A stretch of 64,000 nucleotides of DNA from Anaeromassilibacillus sp001305115 (GTDB taxonomy: Bacteria > Bacillota > Clostridia > Oscillospirales > Acutalibacteraceae): assembly GCA_042854365.1 (NCBI GenBank), contig AP031437.1, forward strand, positions 806,001 through 870,000, read 5' to 3'. The notes beneath the pieces are model-generated. The model was not told where the DNA came from and did not search any database. It saw nothing but the letters and a program-made list of their open reading frames with translations. This document shows, piece after piece, positions 27,047-35,520 of the stretch (the stretch's first letter is position 1; the number at the start of each line of letters is the position of its first letter). The position numbers were made by a program, and so were the translations under genes.

Positions 27047-27382
27047 GTGAACATACAGATTTTTGGAAAGAAGAAGTGTTTTGATACGAAAAAAGCGGAA
27101 CGGTATTTTAAAGAACGAAAGATCAAGTATCAACTGGTGGATCTGCCGCGCTTTGGGATGAGTAAGGGGGAACTGTCCAGTATCCGAGCAGCAGTGGGCG
27201 GTTTGGAACAGTTGGTGGATCAAGGGGCGGAAGGGGCGCTCCTCGTTCGGTATCTTGCCAGCGAGGATGCAAAAGTAGAAAAATTATTGGAGACCCCAGC
27301 GCTTTTTCGGACACCGATCGTCCGCAATGGAAGACAAGCAACGGTGGGCTATTGCCCTGAGATTTGGAAAACATGGGAGTGA
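27047..27382 (+). CDS. ArsC/Spx-like thioredoxin-fold protein lacking a CxxC pair
   Basis: The 111-residue protein has the ArsC fold: strand IQIFGKKKCFDTKKAERYF, then KIKYQLVDLPRFGMSKGELSSI and a C-terminal FRTPIVRNGRQATVGY. A single redox Cys is kept, but the second position of the CxxC is Thr (CFDT), as in arsenate reductases that use other Cys residues. One further Cys occurs near the end (YCPEIW). The GTG at 27047 is favoured because a purine-rich GGGGGG precedes it. It overlaps nothing but lies 5 bases from the next gene. Function, whether reductase or regulator, is open. Confidence 0.85.
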   Translation: MNIQIFGKKKCFDTKKAERYFKERKIKYQLVDLPRFGMSKGELSSIRAAVGGLEQLVDQGAEGALLVRYLASEDAKVEKLLETPALFRTPIVRNGRQATVGYCPEIWKTWE

Positions 27383-27387
27383 ACAAC

Positions 27388-27753
27388 ATGGCATATTTAT
27401 TTGTAGAATATCCGAAGTGCACCACCTGCCAGAAGGCGAAGAAGTGGTTGGAAGAAAATGGTGTGCCTTATATAGACCGCCATATTGTTGAGCAAAATCC
27501 TACAGCCGAGGAACTGAAGGAATGGCAAACGCGCAGTGGTTTGCCATTAAAGCGCTTTTTCAACACCAGTGGTTTGTTGTATAAGTCGATGCAGTTGAAG
27601 GATCAGTTGCCAGATATGCCGCCGGAAGAGCAGTTTGACCTGCTGGCGACAAACGGGATGTTGGTGAAGCGCCCTATTTTGGTGGGGGATGATTTCGTTT
27701 TGGTGGGATTCCGTCCAGCCGAATGGGAGGCCTGGAAGGAGGCGCATGCATGA
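27388..27753 (+). CDS. ArsC/Spx-family protein (Spx/MgsR type)
   Basis: The 121-residue protein has the N-terminal redox pair in YPKCTTCQKAKKWLEENG (CxxC at about 10-13) and the typical RPILVGDDFVLVGFRPAEW end. It is annotated in many genomes as arsenate reductase or Spx/MgsR regulator. The length and CTTC motif fit the YffB/ArsC-like branch as well as Spx; the Spx RpoA-contact residues cannot be judged by eye. ATG 27388 follows GGGAGTG. Its stop overlaps the start of the NUDIX-VOC gene (ATGA), so the two are translationally coupled. Confidence 0.9.
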   Translation: MAYLFVEYPKCTTCQKAKKWLEENGVPYIDRHIVEQNPTAEELKEWQTRSGLPLKRFFNTSGLLYKSMQLKDQLPDMPPEEQFDLLATNGMLVKRPILVGDDFVLVGFRPAEWEAWKEAHA

Positions 27754-28538
27754 CGGAGGTAGCAGCCGCTATTTTGCGCAGGGATGGTAAGATCCTGATT
27801 TGCCAGCGAAAGGAAGGAGGGAATTGTTCCCTTCTTTGGGAATTCCCTGGCGGGAAACGGGAAGCAGGGGAAACCATGGAGCAGTGTGCGATCCGGGAGT
27901 GTAAAGAAGAGCTTGGGATTGCCGTCCGTCTGCTGGACGTTTACGCAGAGAAAACCTATACCTATGGGACAGAGCCGTTTTCCTTTGTTTTTTATAATGC
28001 AGAGATCATCGAGGGAGAACCGGAAAATCACGTGCATCACGCCATGAAGTGGATTCGTCCAGCAGATTTGTTGCAGGAACCCTTTTGTCCGGCGGATGAG
28101 GAGGTTGTCCGCCGTTTGATGGAAGAAGGCTCGTTGCTTCATGCAGTGCATCATGTGGCGATTATTGTTTCGGATTATGCAAGGTCAAAGGCGTTTTACG
28201 TGGACACTTTAGGATTGGAAATTGTCCGGGAAAATTACCGTGAAGACCGGGATTCCTATAAACTGGACCTAAAGCTGGGGGATTGTGAGCTTGAGATATT
28301 CTCATTCCCAAACAGCCCGGAGCGTTTGACGCATCCGGAGGCCTGTGGGTTGCGGCATTTGGCATTCCAGGTGGCCAATATTCACCGTGCGGTTGCAGAG
28401 CTGCAAGAGCGTGGGGTTGAGGTGGAACCCATCCGCGTAGACGAATACACAGGGGATTTTTATACCTTTTTTATGGACCCGGACGGCCTGCCGCTGGAAC
28501 TCAAGCAGTGCGCAGCGCTCGTGTCCGATGAAAATTGA
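27750..28538 (+). CDS. NUDIX hydrolase fused to a VOC (glyoxalase-type) domain
   Basis: The 262-residue protein has two domains. Residues ~1-130 are a MutT-type NUDIX hydrolase with a full Nudix box, GGKREAGETMEQCAIRE then CKEELGI, and the ICQRKEGGNCSLLWEFPGG lead-in typical of 8-oxo-dGTP/CTP pyrophosphatases. Residues ~137-258 are a VOC domain resembling the SMU1112c/YaeR glyoxalase-like group, with likely metal ligands in HHVAIIV, LRHLAF and PLELKQ. The fusion has no frameshift: one continuous frame joins them over a short linker. The ATG at 27750 overlaps the upstream stop and has GGAAGGAGG before it. The combination suggests nucleotide or metabolite damage control; the VOC substrate is unknown. 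Confidence 0.93.
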   Translation: MTEVAAAILRRDGKILICQRKEGGNCSLLWEFPGGKREAGETMEQCAIRECKEELGIAVRLLDVYAEKTYTYGTEPFSFVFYNAEIIEGEPENHVHHAMKWIRPADLLQEPFCPADEEVVRRLMEEGSLLHAVHHVAIIVSDYARSKAFYVDTLGLEIVRENYREDRDSYKLDLKLGDCELEIFSFPNSPERLTHPEACGLRHLAFQVANIHRAVAELQERGVEVEPIRVDEYTGDFYTFFMDPDGLPLELKQCAALVSDEN

Positions 28539-28555
28539 GCAGTGGGGGAACAAAC

Positions 28556-30151
28556 TTGTCTAAGTATGTGAATGAAATCGAGAAAAGAAGGACATTTGCC
28601 ATCATTTCGCACCCGGACGCCGGTAAAACAACATTGACGGAGAAGTTTTTGTTGTATGGCGGGGCAATTGCGATGGCGGGTGCGGTAAAGGGAAAGAAAG
28701 CGGCGCGCCATGCGGTTTCTGACTGGATGGAAATAGAAAAACAGAGGGGAATTTCTGTCACCTCCTCTGTTATGCAGTTTCATTATGAGGGATATTGTAT
28801 CAATATTTTGGATACGCCCGGACACCAGGATTTCTCTGAGGACACATACCGCACACTGATGGCGGCGGATTCTGCGGTGATGGTGATCGACGCAGCTAAG
28901 GGCGTTGAGCCGCAGACCCGTAAATTGTTTAAGGTTTGTTTGTTGCGGGACATTCCCATCTTCACCTTTATCAATAAGATGGACCGCGAGGCGCGCAATC
29001 CATATGACCTCTTGGATGAAATTGAGTACGAGCTGGGAATCAAAACCTATCCGATGAATTGGCCAATTGGCTGTGGGAAGGAATTCAAGGGTGTTTATGA
29101 TCGAAATAAAAAGGAGATCATTGCCTTCCGTGCAAACGATGAGATGGCCAATGGACAGCGCCAGGTAGCGGCAATAGAAGCAGATCTCAGCGACCCGAAT
29201 TTAGCGGAACTGATTGGCGAGGAGCATCGGCAGACTTTGGTGGATGATGTAGAACTGTTGGATGGAGCAGGCTATGAGTTTGACCTCGAAGCCGTACGGC
29301 ATGGGCGTTTATCGCCGGTGTTCTTTGGTTCAGCGCTCACCAACTTTGGAGTGGAGCCTTTTTTGGAGGATTTCTTGCATATGACGACCCCGCCTCTGCC
29401 GCGCAAATCCGACAGTGGAGAAATCGATCCATTTGGCGACGACTTTTCCGCCTTTGTCTTTAAGATTCAGGCCAATATGAACAAGGCCCATCGCGACCGT
29501 GTGGCCTTCATGCGTATTTGTTCCGGACGCTTTGAAAAGGGCATGGAGGTGCTCCATGTCCAGGGGGATAAGCGGATGAAGCTTTCTCAGCCGCAGCAAT
29601 TGATGGCGCAGGAGCGTGAGATTGTCGATGAAGCCTATGCAGGGGACATCATCGGCGTGTTTGACCCAGGAATTTTTTCCATTGGGGATACCATCAGTAT
29701 GCCGGGGAAGAAATTCCGCTTTGAAGGCATTCCCACGTTTGCCCCCGAACATTTCGCTTTGGTTCGCCAGGTGGATACTATGAAGCGTAAACAGTTCATC
29801 AAGGGAACGTCGCAGATCGCACAGGAGGGCGCAATCCAGATTTTCCAGGAGCTGGGCGGCGGCATGGAGGAAGTCATCGTTGGAGTTGTGGGCGTCCTTC
29901 AGTTTGAGGTCCTAGAGTATCGTTTGAAGAATGAATACAATGTGGATATTCATATGGATATGCTTCCCTATGAGCATATTCGCTGGATTGAAAACGAAGG
30001 GCTGGACCCCAAAACGTTAAATCTGACCTCGGATACCAAGCGGATACAGGATTTAAAAGGGAATTATCTGTTGATTTTTGCCAATAGTTGGAGCATCAAT
30101 TGGGCTTTAGAGCACAATGAAGGATTGCAGTTGGCGGAATTTGGACGATAA
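28556..30151 (+). CDS. prfC: Peptide chain release factor 3
   Basis: RF3 is a translational GTPase that recycles RF1/RF2 after termination. The 531-residue protein has G1 SHPDAGKTTLTEKFLLYGG, G3 DTPGHQDFSEDT and G4 INKMDRE, then the RF3-specific domains ending RWIENEGLDPKTLNL. The family length is about 525-530. I chose TTG 28556 (NLSKYVNEIEKRRTFAIISH) because GGGGGA precedes it and it is closest to the family start; TTG 28535 overlaps the upstream gene. It lies 17 bases after the NUDIX-VOC gene and ends at a terminator. Confidence 0.96.
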   Translation: MSKYVNEIEKRRTFAIISHPDAGKTTLTEKFLLYGGAIAMAGAVKGKKAARHAVSDWMEIEKQRGISVTSSVMQFHYEGYCINILDTPGHQDFSEDTYRTLMAADSAVMVIDAAKGVEPQTRKLFKVCLLRDIPIFTFINKMDREARNPYDLLDEIEYELGIKTYPMNWPIGCGKEFKGVYDRNKKEIIAFRANDEMANGQRQVAAIEADLSDPNLAELIGEEHRQTLVDDVELLDGAGYEFDLEAVRHGRLSPVFFGSALTNFGVEPFLEDFLHMTTPPLPRKSDSGEIDPFGDDFSAFVFKIQANMNKAHRDRVAFMRICSGRFEKGMEVLHVQGDKRMKLSQPQQLMAQEREIVDEAYAGDIIGVFDPGIFSIGDTISMPGKKFRFEGIPTFAPEHFALVRQVDTMKRKQFIKGTSQIAQEGAIQIFQELGGGMEEVIVGVVGVLQFEVLEYRLKNEYNVDIHMDMLPYEHIRWIENEGLDPKTLNLTSDTKRIQDLKGNYLLIFANSWSINWALEHNEGLQLAEFGR

Positions 30152-30183
30152 CCCGTCGTTGGAGATTATTGGCAGGAAAGATG

Positions 30184-30224
30184 AAAGGATTTTCAGGAGT
30201 GTATTTACCTGAAGGTCCTTTTTT
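30184..30224 (+). terminator. Terminator of the prfC operon
   Basis: AAAGGATTTTCAGG and CCTGAAGGTCCTTT pair with one internal mismatch and run into TTTTTT. Confidence 0.75.
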
Positions 30225-30300
30225 CGAATTCCAGTGTTTATATGGAACCAATCATGCTCCATATAATTCCTAAAAAACAATCACTTTTTTCATCTATACC

Positions 30301-30329
30301 TTGAAAAATAGGACAATGTCGATTATACT
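30301..30329 (+). promoter_or_regulatory. Promoter upstream of the SipW surface module
   Basis: TTGAAA and TATACT are 17 bases apart. A second candidate is the extended -10 TGGTATAAT at 30443-30451. The gap from prfC to the first gene (30152-30575) contains these and the prfC terminator; no gene is seen. Confidence 0.6.
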
Positions 30330-30575
30330 AATGGTAAGATATGGCTTACATAGTGCAAAATTATGTGACCTTTATAATCTGAAATCAGAAAAAAACTTTG
30401 CGATAGTTTTTTCTTATATAGAACGAGATTTGAAAGAAAAAGTGGTATAATCATTCAAAATAAAAGTTAGATTTTGGCGTTGAAGCATAAATCTAGCAGA
30501 TCTATCCAAGTGTGGACAAAGGCTTCTAAATGGATGGGTCCCCAAAAAAGAATCAGGAAACCAGGAGGGGCATAC

Positions 30576-32210
30576 ATGAAAAAGCGGGCATTTTTCGTAT
30601 TCCTTTCGCTTACTATTGTGTTCAGTGCAATTTCTGCGTATCTGACACAGGCAGCGGCAGAGCAATTCCTGGGAAGCGGCGCATGGCATGTAGATGAGGA
30701 AGGCGTTCTCGAACAGGAGGATGGCTATTATGTCTATACCATCAAGCCAGGAGATATTCAGGATGGTGTAGCGACCGTCCGTTTTGACCCAATTGCTTCC
30801 CCGTATGTGTTGATTGAGGATAATTATCATCCCGGCAGCAATACAGGTGTAAAAGTAAAGCTGATTAATGAGAGCGGAAAAAAACTTGTCTGGGAATCCG
30901 GTGGATACGATTTTACCACCGTCAATAATTATCAGGTTGGCGGACCGATTCCAGTGGATATCGATCAGTATACTGGTTTTGAGTCTGTAGATTACGGAAC
31001 GGAAGACCATGAATATTTGTTGCAGTACGGCACTGCCTATCAGACAAACCCAAATTCGTTCGACGTAAAAGGGTTTGATGGGCAATATATTCGCTTTGCG
31101 GTGGCCGCAGTCCGGACAAGCAACAAACCGATGGCGCGTTTGTTTGGAAAAGAGGATTCCTATGACGTCACGTTGGTTGAGGCTGTACAGGTAAACGACC
31201 GTGTGAAAGAGGCGCTTACATTCCGCGATGCAAATGATCAGGAGAGGTCTGTTTCTGCGGACCCAGATCGTACATATGCGGATTATCTTAAGTTATATTA
31301 CAACGTGGATTCCCTGGAGGATTTGAGCAATCAGCAAAAATTGGAAGTCTTAGGCGGGGAGATGGAGTTCAAGCGCTTTTCAGAGGATGCATCCGAGCAT
31401 TTTTCACCGGATACAACCGACCCAATCTTCGATGTGTTCAAATTGTATGGTATTATCAAGCCAAACAATCACTATCAGATGTTGGAGACGGACCCCGAGC
31501 TTTTAGCGATGGGATACCATTATCTCTATAGCAATTGCATGCGTTTTACCTTTGACGCAGAGACTTCCCCCATAGATGGAGTGAAAGATTCCGCCAATGG
31601 GATGAGTATTGCCGATTTTATGGAAAAAGATCCTGCTTCCGCTGCAACTAGAAATGCGGAAGAAGTCTTTGGCGGAACCGTTTTGAATGAAAATGATGCA
31701 CTGGCTTTGGACCATTTAGCGTTTGCTTATCAGGCGCCCAATGCGTTTAACTGGATGCCGCACTGTATTGATTTCAATTTTTCTCTAAAGTTTAAAGTGG
31801 ACGACGACAGTTCCAGTGGCAGTTCGTCATCTTCAAAGCCGTCTACAAGCAGTGGTGGCGGTGGCGGCGGCGACCATGATAAGCCCCATGGCGGCGGAGA
31901 TAGCAGTTCGTCCATTCCGTCGAGTTCTACAGGCGAGGGGACGGTGAGTACGCCGATGATTCCGGGGGAGACACCTTCTACGACGAGCAGTACCACAGGA
32001 GTGGAAAGCGCCGGAGATACGAGTGCTGTTACTGCGACCAGCGAACCTTCTGGGGGAACGCCGAGATCGACTGGTGGGAAGCCTAAAACAGGGGATCATA
32101 CGCTAGCTTTACTGGCTGTTTCTGCTTCTCTTGCAGTGGGGTCCGGTGTGCTGTGCCTATTGTGTAGAGGAAAGAAAGATAAAAACGAAGAGGAACATAA
32201 GAGGAAGTAA
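30576..32210 (+). CDS. Cell-wall-anchored surface protein with a KPKTG sorting signal
   Basis: The 544-residue exported protein has a signal peptide ending near LTQAAA (about 27). A long ectodomain of ~390 residues follows with no recognised family. Then come a Ser/Gly linker (~410-500) and a sortase-type signal: KPKTGD, about 20 hydrophobic residues and the basic tail CRGKKDKNEEEHKRK. PKTGD-type motifs are common sortase substrates in clostridia; LPXTG is replaced by KPKTG. No sortase gene is in the window. ATG 30576 follows AGGAGG; the in-frame ATG-like start at 30474 lies in the leader. It heads the module that encodes TasA/SipW-like proteins. Confidence 0.85.
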   Translation: MKKRAFFVFLSLTIVFSAISAYLTQAAAEQFLGSGAWHVDEEGVLEQEDGYYVYTIKPGDIQDGVATVRFDPIASPYVLIEDNYHPGSNTGVKVKLINESGKKLVWESGGYDFTTVNNYQVGGPIPVDIDQYTGFESVDYGTEDHEYLLQYGTAYQTNPNSFDVKGFDGQYIRFAVAAVRTSNKPMARLFGKEDSYDVTLVEAVQVNDRVKEALTFRDANDQERSVSADPDRTYADYLKLYYNVDSLEDLSNQQKLEVLGGEMEFKRFSEDASEHFSPDTTDPIFDVFKLYGIIKPNNHYQMLETDPELLAMGYHYLYSNCMRFTFDAETSPIDGVKDSANGMSIADFMEKDPASAATRNAEEVFGGTVLNENDALALDHLAFAYQAPNAFNWMPHCIDFNFSLKFKVDDDSSSGSSSSSKPSTSSGGGGGGDHDKPHGGGDSSSSIPSSSTGEGTVSTPMIPGETPSTTSSTTGVESAGDTSAVTATSEPSGGTPRSTGGKPKTGDHTLALLAVSASLAVGSGVLCLLCRGKKDKNEEEHKRK

Positions 32211-32433
32211 TTTCCATTTAACGGCGAATCCGTAGATGGTTTTTGAGGAAGAACGTCTGCGGAAAACGGCAGAGGAACAAAAACGCCGTTTGCATGATTG
32301 GGAATGTAGCCGTTTGGAAGCGGGACTGTAGAGGGAGTTTTGCTTTGCAGACCGTTTCCTGAATTTAGCCGCGCGGACGTCTTTTCATAAAGATGTCCAT
32401 AAACCCAAATATATTCAATAGGAGGAAACAAAA
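32211..32433 (+). other. Intergenic region upstream of the TasA-like gene
   Basis: A 10-bp hairpin (GGACGTCTTT with AAAGATGTCC, 32374-32397) precedes the ribosome site. A 31-codon frame at 32236 lacks a ribosome binding site. No clear promoter is seen. Confidence 0.45.
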
Positions 32434-33237
32434 ATGAGCGCAAAGAGAAAACTGGCAATGTCCGGTGTAGCAATCCTGGTTGTTCTTACCCTCATCGCAG
32501 GCGCTACCATGGCTTGGTTCACCGACACAGAGAAGGTCAATGCGAACTTCACCGCTGGCGTGCTGGACATCAGCATCAAGAATGCGGATGGCGAAGTTGC
32601 AACCGAGTTGAACTTCCAGAACATGCGTCCGATGGAAAAGGATACCTTCGTTGACGAGGCTACGGCAGTTCTGAATGGCGAGAATCCGTATGAGGGAGAA
32701 GGTTATGATCCGACTCCGGTTTATGTACAGCAGTTCGCCATCAGCAATGAGGGCACTCTGCCTGTCAACCTGAAGCTCTCTTTCGAAGATGCGACACCGG
32801 CAGAACACAATATTCGGAAGCTGGTTCCGAACGGCAACGGCGGCATCAAGAATGTGGGCGAGTGGGCATGCAACAACGAGTTGGGCAAAGCTTACACTGC
32901 GCCGGATGCAGAAGATGAGAACTACTATGCAGCCGAGAATTATAAAGGAACCAATACACACTTCCATGTCGTTCTCTTCCAAAAGGTTGAAGATGCATGG
33001 AAAGTTGTTGCTGAAGACATCAGCCTTGATACCTTAAAGGATGAAAATGGCTACGTTCTGATGAACGGCGATCAAGAGCTGGTTCTCCCGGCTGGCGCAA
33101 CGGCAGAGGATAATACATATGCTCTGGGCGCCTATCTGGATCAGGATGCCGGCAATGAGTATCAGGGCAAAGAGTATCATGTTAACTTCACTGTCAATGC
33201 AAAGCAGACAGATGAAGGTGCAACTTTTGCAAAATAA
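32434..33237 (+). CDS. TasA/camelysin-like SipW-dependent surface protein
   Basis: The 267-residue protein begins with the SipW-type signal KLAMSGVAILVVLTLIAG followed by ATMAWFTD, then the N-terminal strand of the mature protein, KVNANFTAGVLDISIKN. This is the pattern of TasA/CalY (camelysin) amyloid or fibre proteins that build biofilm matrix after SipW cleavage. The body is beta-rich, with PVNLKLSFED and a C-terminal YHVNFTVNAKQT strand. ATG 32434 follows AGGAGG. Codon choice (CTG, TCC, AAC, GGC) is more biased than in neighbouring genes, fitting high expression. Fibre formation is an inference. Confidence 0.9.
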   Translation: MSAKRKLAMSGVAILVVLTLIAGATMAWFTDTEKVNANFTAGVLDISIKNADGEVATELNFQNMRPMEKDTFVDEATAVLNGENPYEGEGYDPTPVYVQQFAISNEGTLPVNLKLSFEDATPAEHNIRKLVPNGNGGIKNVGEWACNNELGKAYTAPDAEDENYYAAENYKGTNTHFHVVLFQKVEDAWKVVAEDISLDTLKDENGYVLMNGDQELVLPAGATAEDNTYALGAYLDQDAGNEYQGKEYHVNFTVNAKQTDEGATFAK

Positions 33238-33308
33238 TTTCTTATTTGTTTAAGAAACATAACAGCGAAATATGAATGGGTTTTGCGGTGATTGAGAGAT
33301 CAAATCAA

Positions 33309-33342
33309 CCGGCGTGCCGGAGCATTTGTTCCGGCACACCGG
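33309..33342 (+). promoter_or_regulatory. Intercistronic hairpin after the TasA-like gene
   Basis: CCGG-C-GTGCCGGA and TCCGGCAC-A-CCGG pair symmetrically with one mismatch. There is no T run, and the next ribosome site begins 20 bases later. It may set the ratio between the abundant matrix protein and the downstream genes, by partial termination or mRNA protection. Confidence 0.5.
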
Positions 33343-33372
33343 TCTATCTTATTCACAAGGGGGAAGGGCAAG

Positions 33373-33927
33373 TTGTTCAAACTGCTAAAAGAATCGTGGC
33401 TGAGTCTCACACTGGTATTGGTGATTCTGGCGACCGTCTGTACAGCCACGTTTGCATGGCGGGAAGACCTGGACAAGGTCAGTCTCACAGCAAAAAGTGT
33501 GCTGCTCAATGCGAAGATGGACCTTGCGAACAACGCGGAGTCCGACCTGGGTGTTTTAAATCTGGCGGCTTTACAGGATGGCCAGACAGCTTATATTCCA
33601 TTTCAAATGGAGAATTACTCCAATATTCCTTCTGCCGTATCTTTCCGTGTTCTAGTGAAGGACGCGAACGGTGAAGAAATTACAGATGCTTTGGAAGGCT
33701 GGGAGGTTTCTATTTTGAGTGAAGGCGAACCTTTGAAGCTTTCTGAGGATGGCATTTCTTTTATTGCAGAGGTTCCAGCGGTGGAAAATGGTTCTGAGAT
33801 CAATGCTTATACGCTGCAGTTAAAGGCTGCCCCTGATGCGGACTACAGCGAATTGGGTACAGAGGACGCGCAGCTGTATGTCACGGCGGATATTCGAATT
33901 CTTGAGGAGGAAACTGTTCAGGAATAA
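33373..33927 (+). CDS. Second SipW-type secreted protein
   Basis: The 184-residue protein has the N-terminal helix LLKESWLSLTLVLVILAT and the processing region ATFAWREDLDKVSLTAKSV, which mirrors the AMAWFTD...FTAG arrangement of the TasA-like gene. It is thus probably another substrate of the adjacent SipW. The mature part is a single beta-rich domain of ~150 residues (FQMENYSNIPSAVSFRVLV). It could be a minor subunit or a TapA-like anchor, but shows no sequence similarity to TapA that I can see. TTG 33373 follows GGGGGAAGGG; the in-frame start at 33292 lies before the hairpin. Confidence 0.75.
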   Translation: MFKLLKESWLSLTLVLVILATVCTATFAWREDLDKVSLTAKSVLLNAKMDLANNAESDLGVLNLAALQDGQTAYIPFQMENYSNIPSAVSFRVLVKDANGEEITDALEGWEVSILSEGEPLKLSEDGISFIAEVPAVENGSEINAYTLQLKAAPDADYSELGTEDAQLYVTADIRILEEETVQE

Positions 33928-33988
33928 GAAATCGGTTGTCGATCATACTCAGCGGATTTTGTAGAATGTCATAGTAGAGAGGCTGCGT

Positions 33989-34843
33989 GTGATGGAACAA
34001 GTTAAAAAAATATGGTCGATCATCTGTAAAATCTTGAATGCTTTTTTCTTGGTTTTACTGGTGGGGTTGGTCGTGGTTTTGCTTTATCTCGCGATCGGCT
34101 CGAAAGGAAACGGGTTGCCGTTTCTACAAAATTATCAGTTGTTTACGGTGTTGAGCGGAAGTATGGAACCAACTTTGAATGTTGGCGGCGTAATCATTGT
34201 GGAGAAAGTGGACCCGATGACGCTTGAAGAAGGGGACATTATTACATTTGTTTCCAATGATACCACACTCAACGGAAAGGTTGTCAGCCACCGGATTCTT
34301 CAGGTGGTCGATAATAATAATGGCCGAATGTTTATCACAAAAGGCGACGCGAATGAGGACCGCGATGATGCGGCGGCTGTCCCCGATAATGTGATTGGAC
34401 GTGTTATTTTCCATATTCCTTACTTGGGGTATCTCCTCAATTTTATGAAGACGAAAAATGGTTTTTTCTTGATTCTACTTTTGCCCTGCATGATTATTTT
34501 GTTGGTGGAGACCATCAGTTTGTTGAAGAATTTTTGGGCCTATGTGGATGAGAAAAAGGCACTCAAGGAGGGAAAAGTAGAGGACGGTTCAGAAGAAGAA
34601 CCGGAACTTCCGGAAAAGAGCGAACAACCTGAGGAAAAGCAGCAGGCGGGGCCCGAGAAATCTATGGGAATAGAAACAGGGGAATCTGCTTCGGGACCGA
34701 ATGCGGTACAATCTTCAAATGAAGATGCAGGCGAAGAAATGCTTTTAGCTGCTGATAAACAGAATACAACCGATGAGCAGTTTGCAGAGGATTTGCTCCA
34801 ATCGGATAATGAAACGGAAAACAAACCGACAAGTTGTACATAG
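33989..34843 (+). CDS. sipW: SipW-type (ER-type) signal peptidase I
   Basis: This 284-residue membrane protease removes the signal of TasA-like proteins. The N-terminal helix ends near residue 35. The catalytic Ser is in LSGSMEPTL (about 57), and the general base is His in VSHRIL (about 101), which marks the ER/archaeal type rather than the Lys of bacterial SPase I. A second helix lies at ~155-178. The ~95-residue cytosolic-looking tail, rich in Glu/Gln/Ser, is unusual for SipW (usually ~190 residues). Start GTG 33989 or ATG 33992. It sits directly after its two likely substrates. Confidence 0.93.
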   Translation: MMEQVKKIWSIICKILNAFFLVLLVGLVVVLLYLAIGSKGNGLPFLQNYQLFTVLSGSMEPTLNVGGVIIVEKVDPMTLEEGDIITFVSNDTTLNGKVVSHRILQVVDNNNGRMFITKGDANEDRDDAAAVPDNVIGRVIFHIPYLGYLLNFMKTKNGFFLILLLPCMIILLVETISLLKNFWAYVDEKKALKEGKVEDGSEEEPELPEKSEQPEEKQQAGPEKSMGIETGESASGPNAVQSSNEDAGEEMLLAADKQNTTDEQFAEDLLQSDNETENKPTSCT

Positions 34844-34878
34844 ATCAAATTTGTGAGTCAATTGGAGGAGTGGTTGTT

Positions 34879-35520
34879 ATGAAGAAGAACTTTTTGAAAT
34901 TACCAGTGGCTGCCATATTAAGTATGGGCCTCTTGCTCACAGTGGTAACAGGGACAACACTCGCTTCAGAGGAAGGGGAAGAGGGGTCTTTTTGGGACCA
35001 TCAAGAGATGGCCGTTTCGGTCTATGATGGGGACCTGCCGGATTTTAACGAGGCAGCGGTACCGGACGGCGCTTCTGCTTTTAAGAAAATGGTAAAATCC
35101 AATGGGAAAGAAGACTCCATTCAGCTTTCCGCAGAGGATCTGTTGAATGGACAAATTACAATAAAGAGGCCTGTGAATCTCTCGATTGAAGGATATGATG
35201 CCTTAAGTGCTTCAGAACAGAACAAGATTAAACTTGTCATCGATCTTCCGGACAAATTGGAGGAAGATTCTTTGTATGCGATGACGATCCTTGGACTTCC
35301 AGAGGAGCATATTGTTGTGCGAAATCTGGGGCCGGTAAGCTTGTATGTAGGAGATATTCCGGAAGCGAATGTGCCAGAAGAGGATGTGGAGGAATCTTCG
35401 AAAGAACCAAGCAACAATTCCGGCTCTGTTTCGGGTGAATCAGACAGGCCCAGTGGTTCTTCTGAAGAACCTGTAGAGGATTCTCAACAGTCGACCGATT
35501 CTTCTGTAGCGGCGGAATAA
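34879..35520 (+). CDS. Secreted acidic hypothetical protein of the SipW module
   Basis: The 213-residue protein has a signal peptide (KKNFLKLPVAAILSMGLLL...GTTLA, cleaved near 32), an acidic ~130-residue body and a low-complexity Ser/Glu/Pro C-terminal tail with no LPXTG. The signal is of the ordinary Sec type, unlike the SipW-type pair upstream. No family is recognised. ATG 34879 follows TTGGAGGAG, 35 bases after sipW. It ends the module at a strong terminator, so it probably acts with the matrix proteins, for example as an accessory or inhibitor, but this is inference from position only. Confidence 0.7.
   Translation: MKKNFLKLPVAAILSMGLLLTVVTGTTLASEEGEEGSFWDHQEMAVSVYDGDLPDFNEAAVPDGASAFKKMVKSNGKEDSIQLSAEDLLNGQITIKRPVNLSIEGYDALSASEQNKIKLVIDLPDKLEEDSLYAMTILGLPEEHIVVRNLGPVSLYVGDIPEANVPEEDVEESSKEPSNNSGSVSGESDRPSGSSEEPVEDSQQSTDSSVAAE

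Noticed and set aside
32236..32331. A 31-codon plus-strand frame before the TasA-like gene
   Set aside because: No Shine-Dalgarno sequence and too short to judge.
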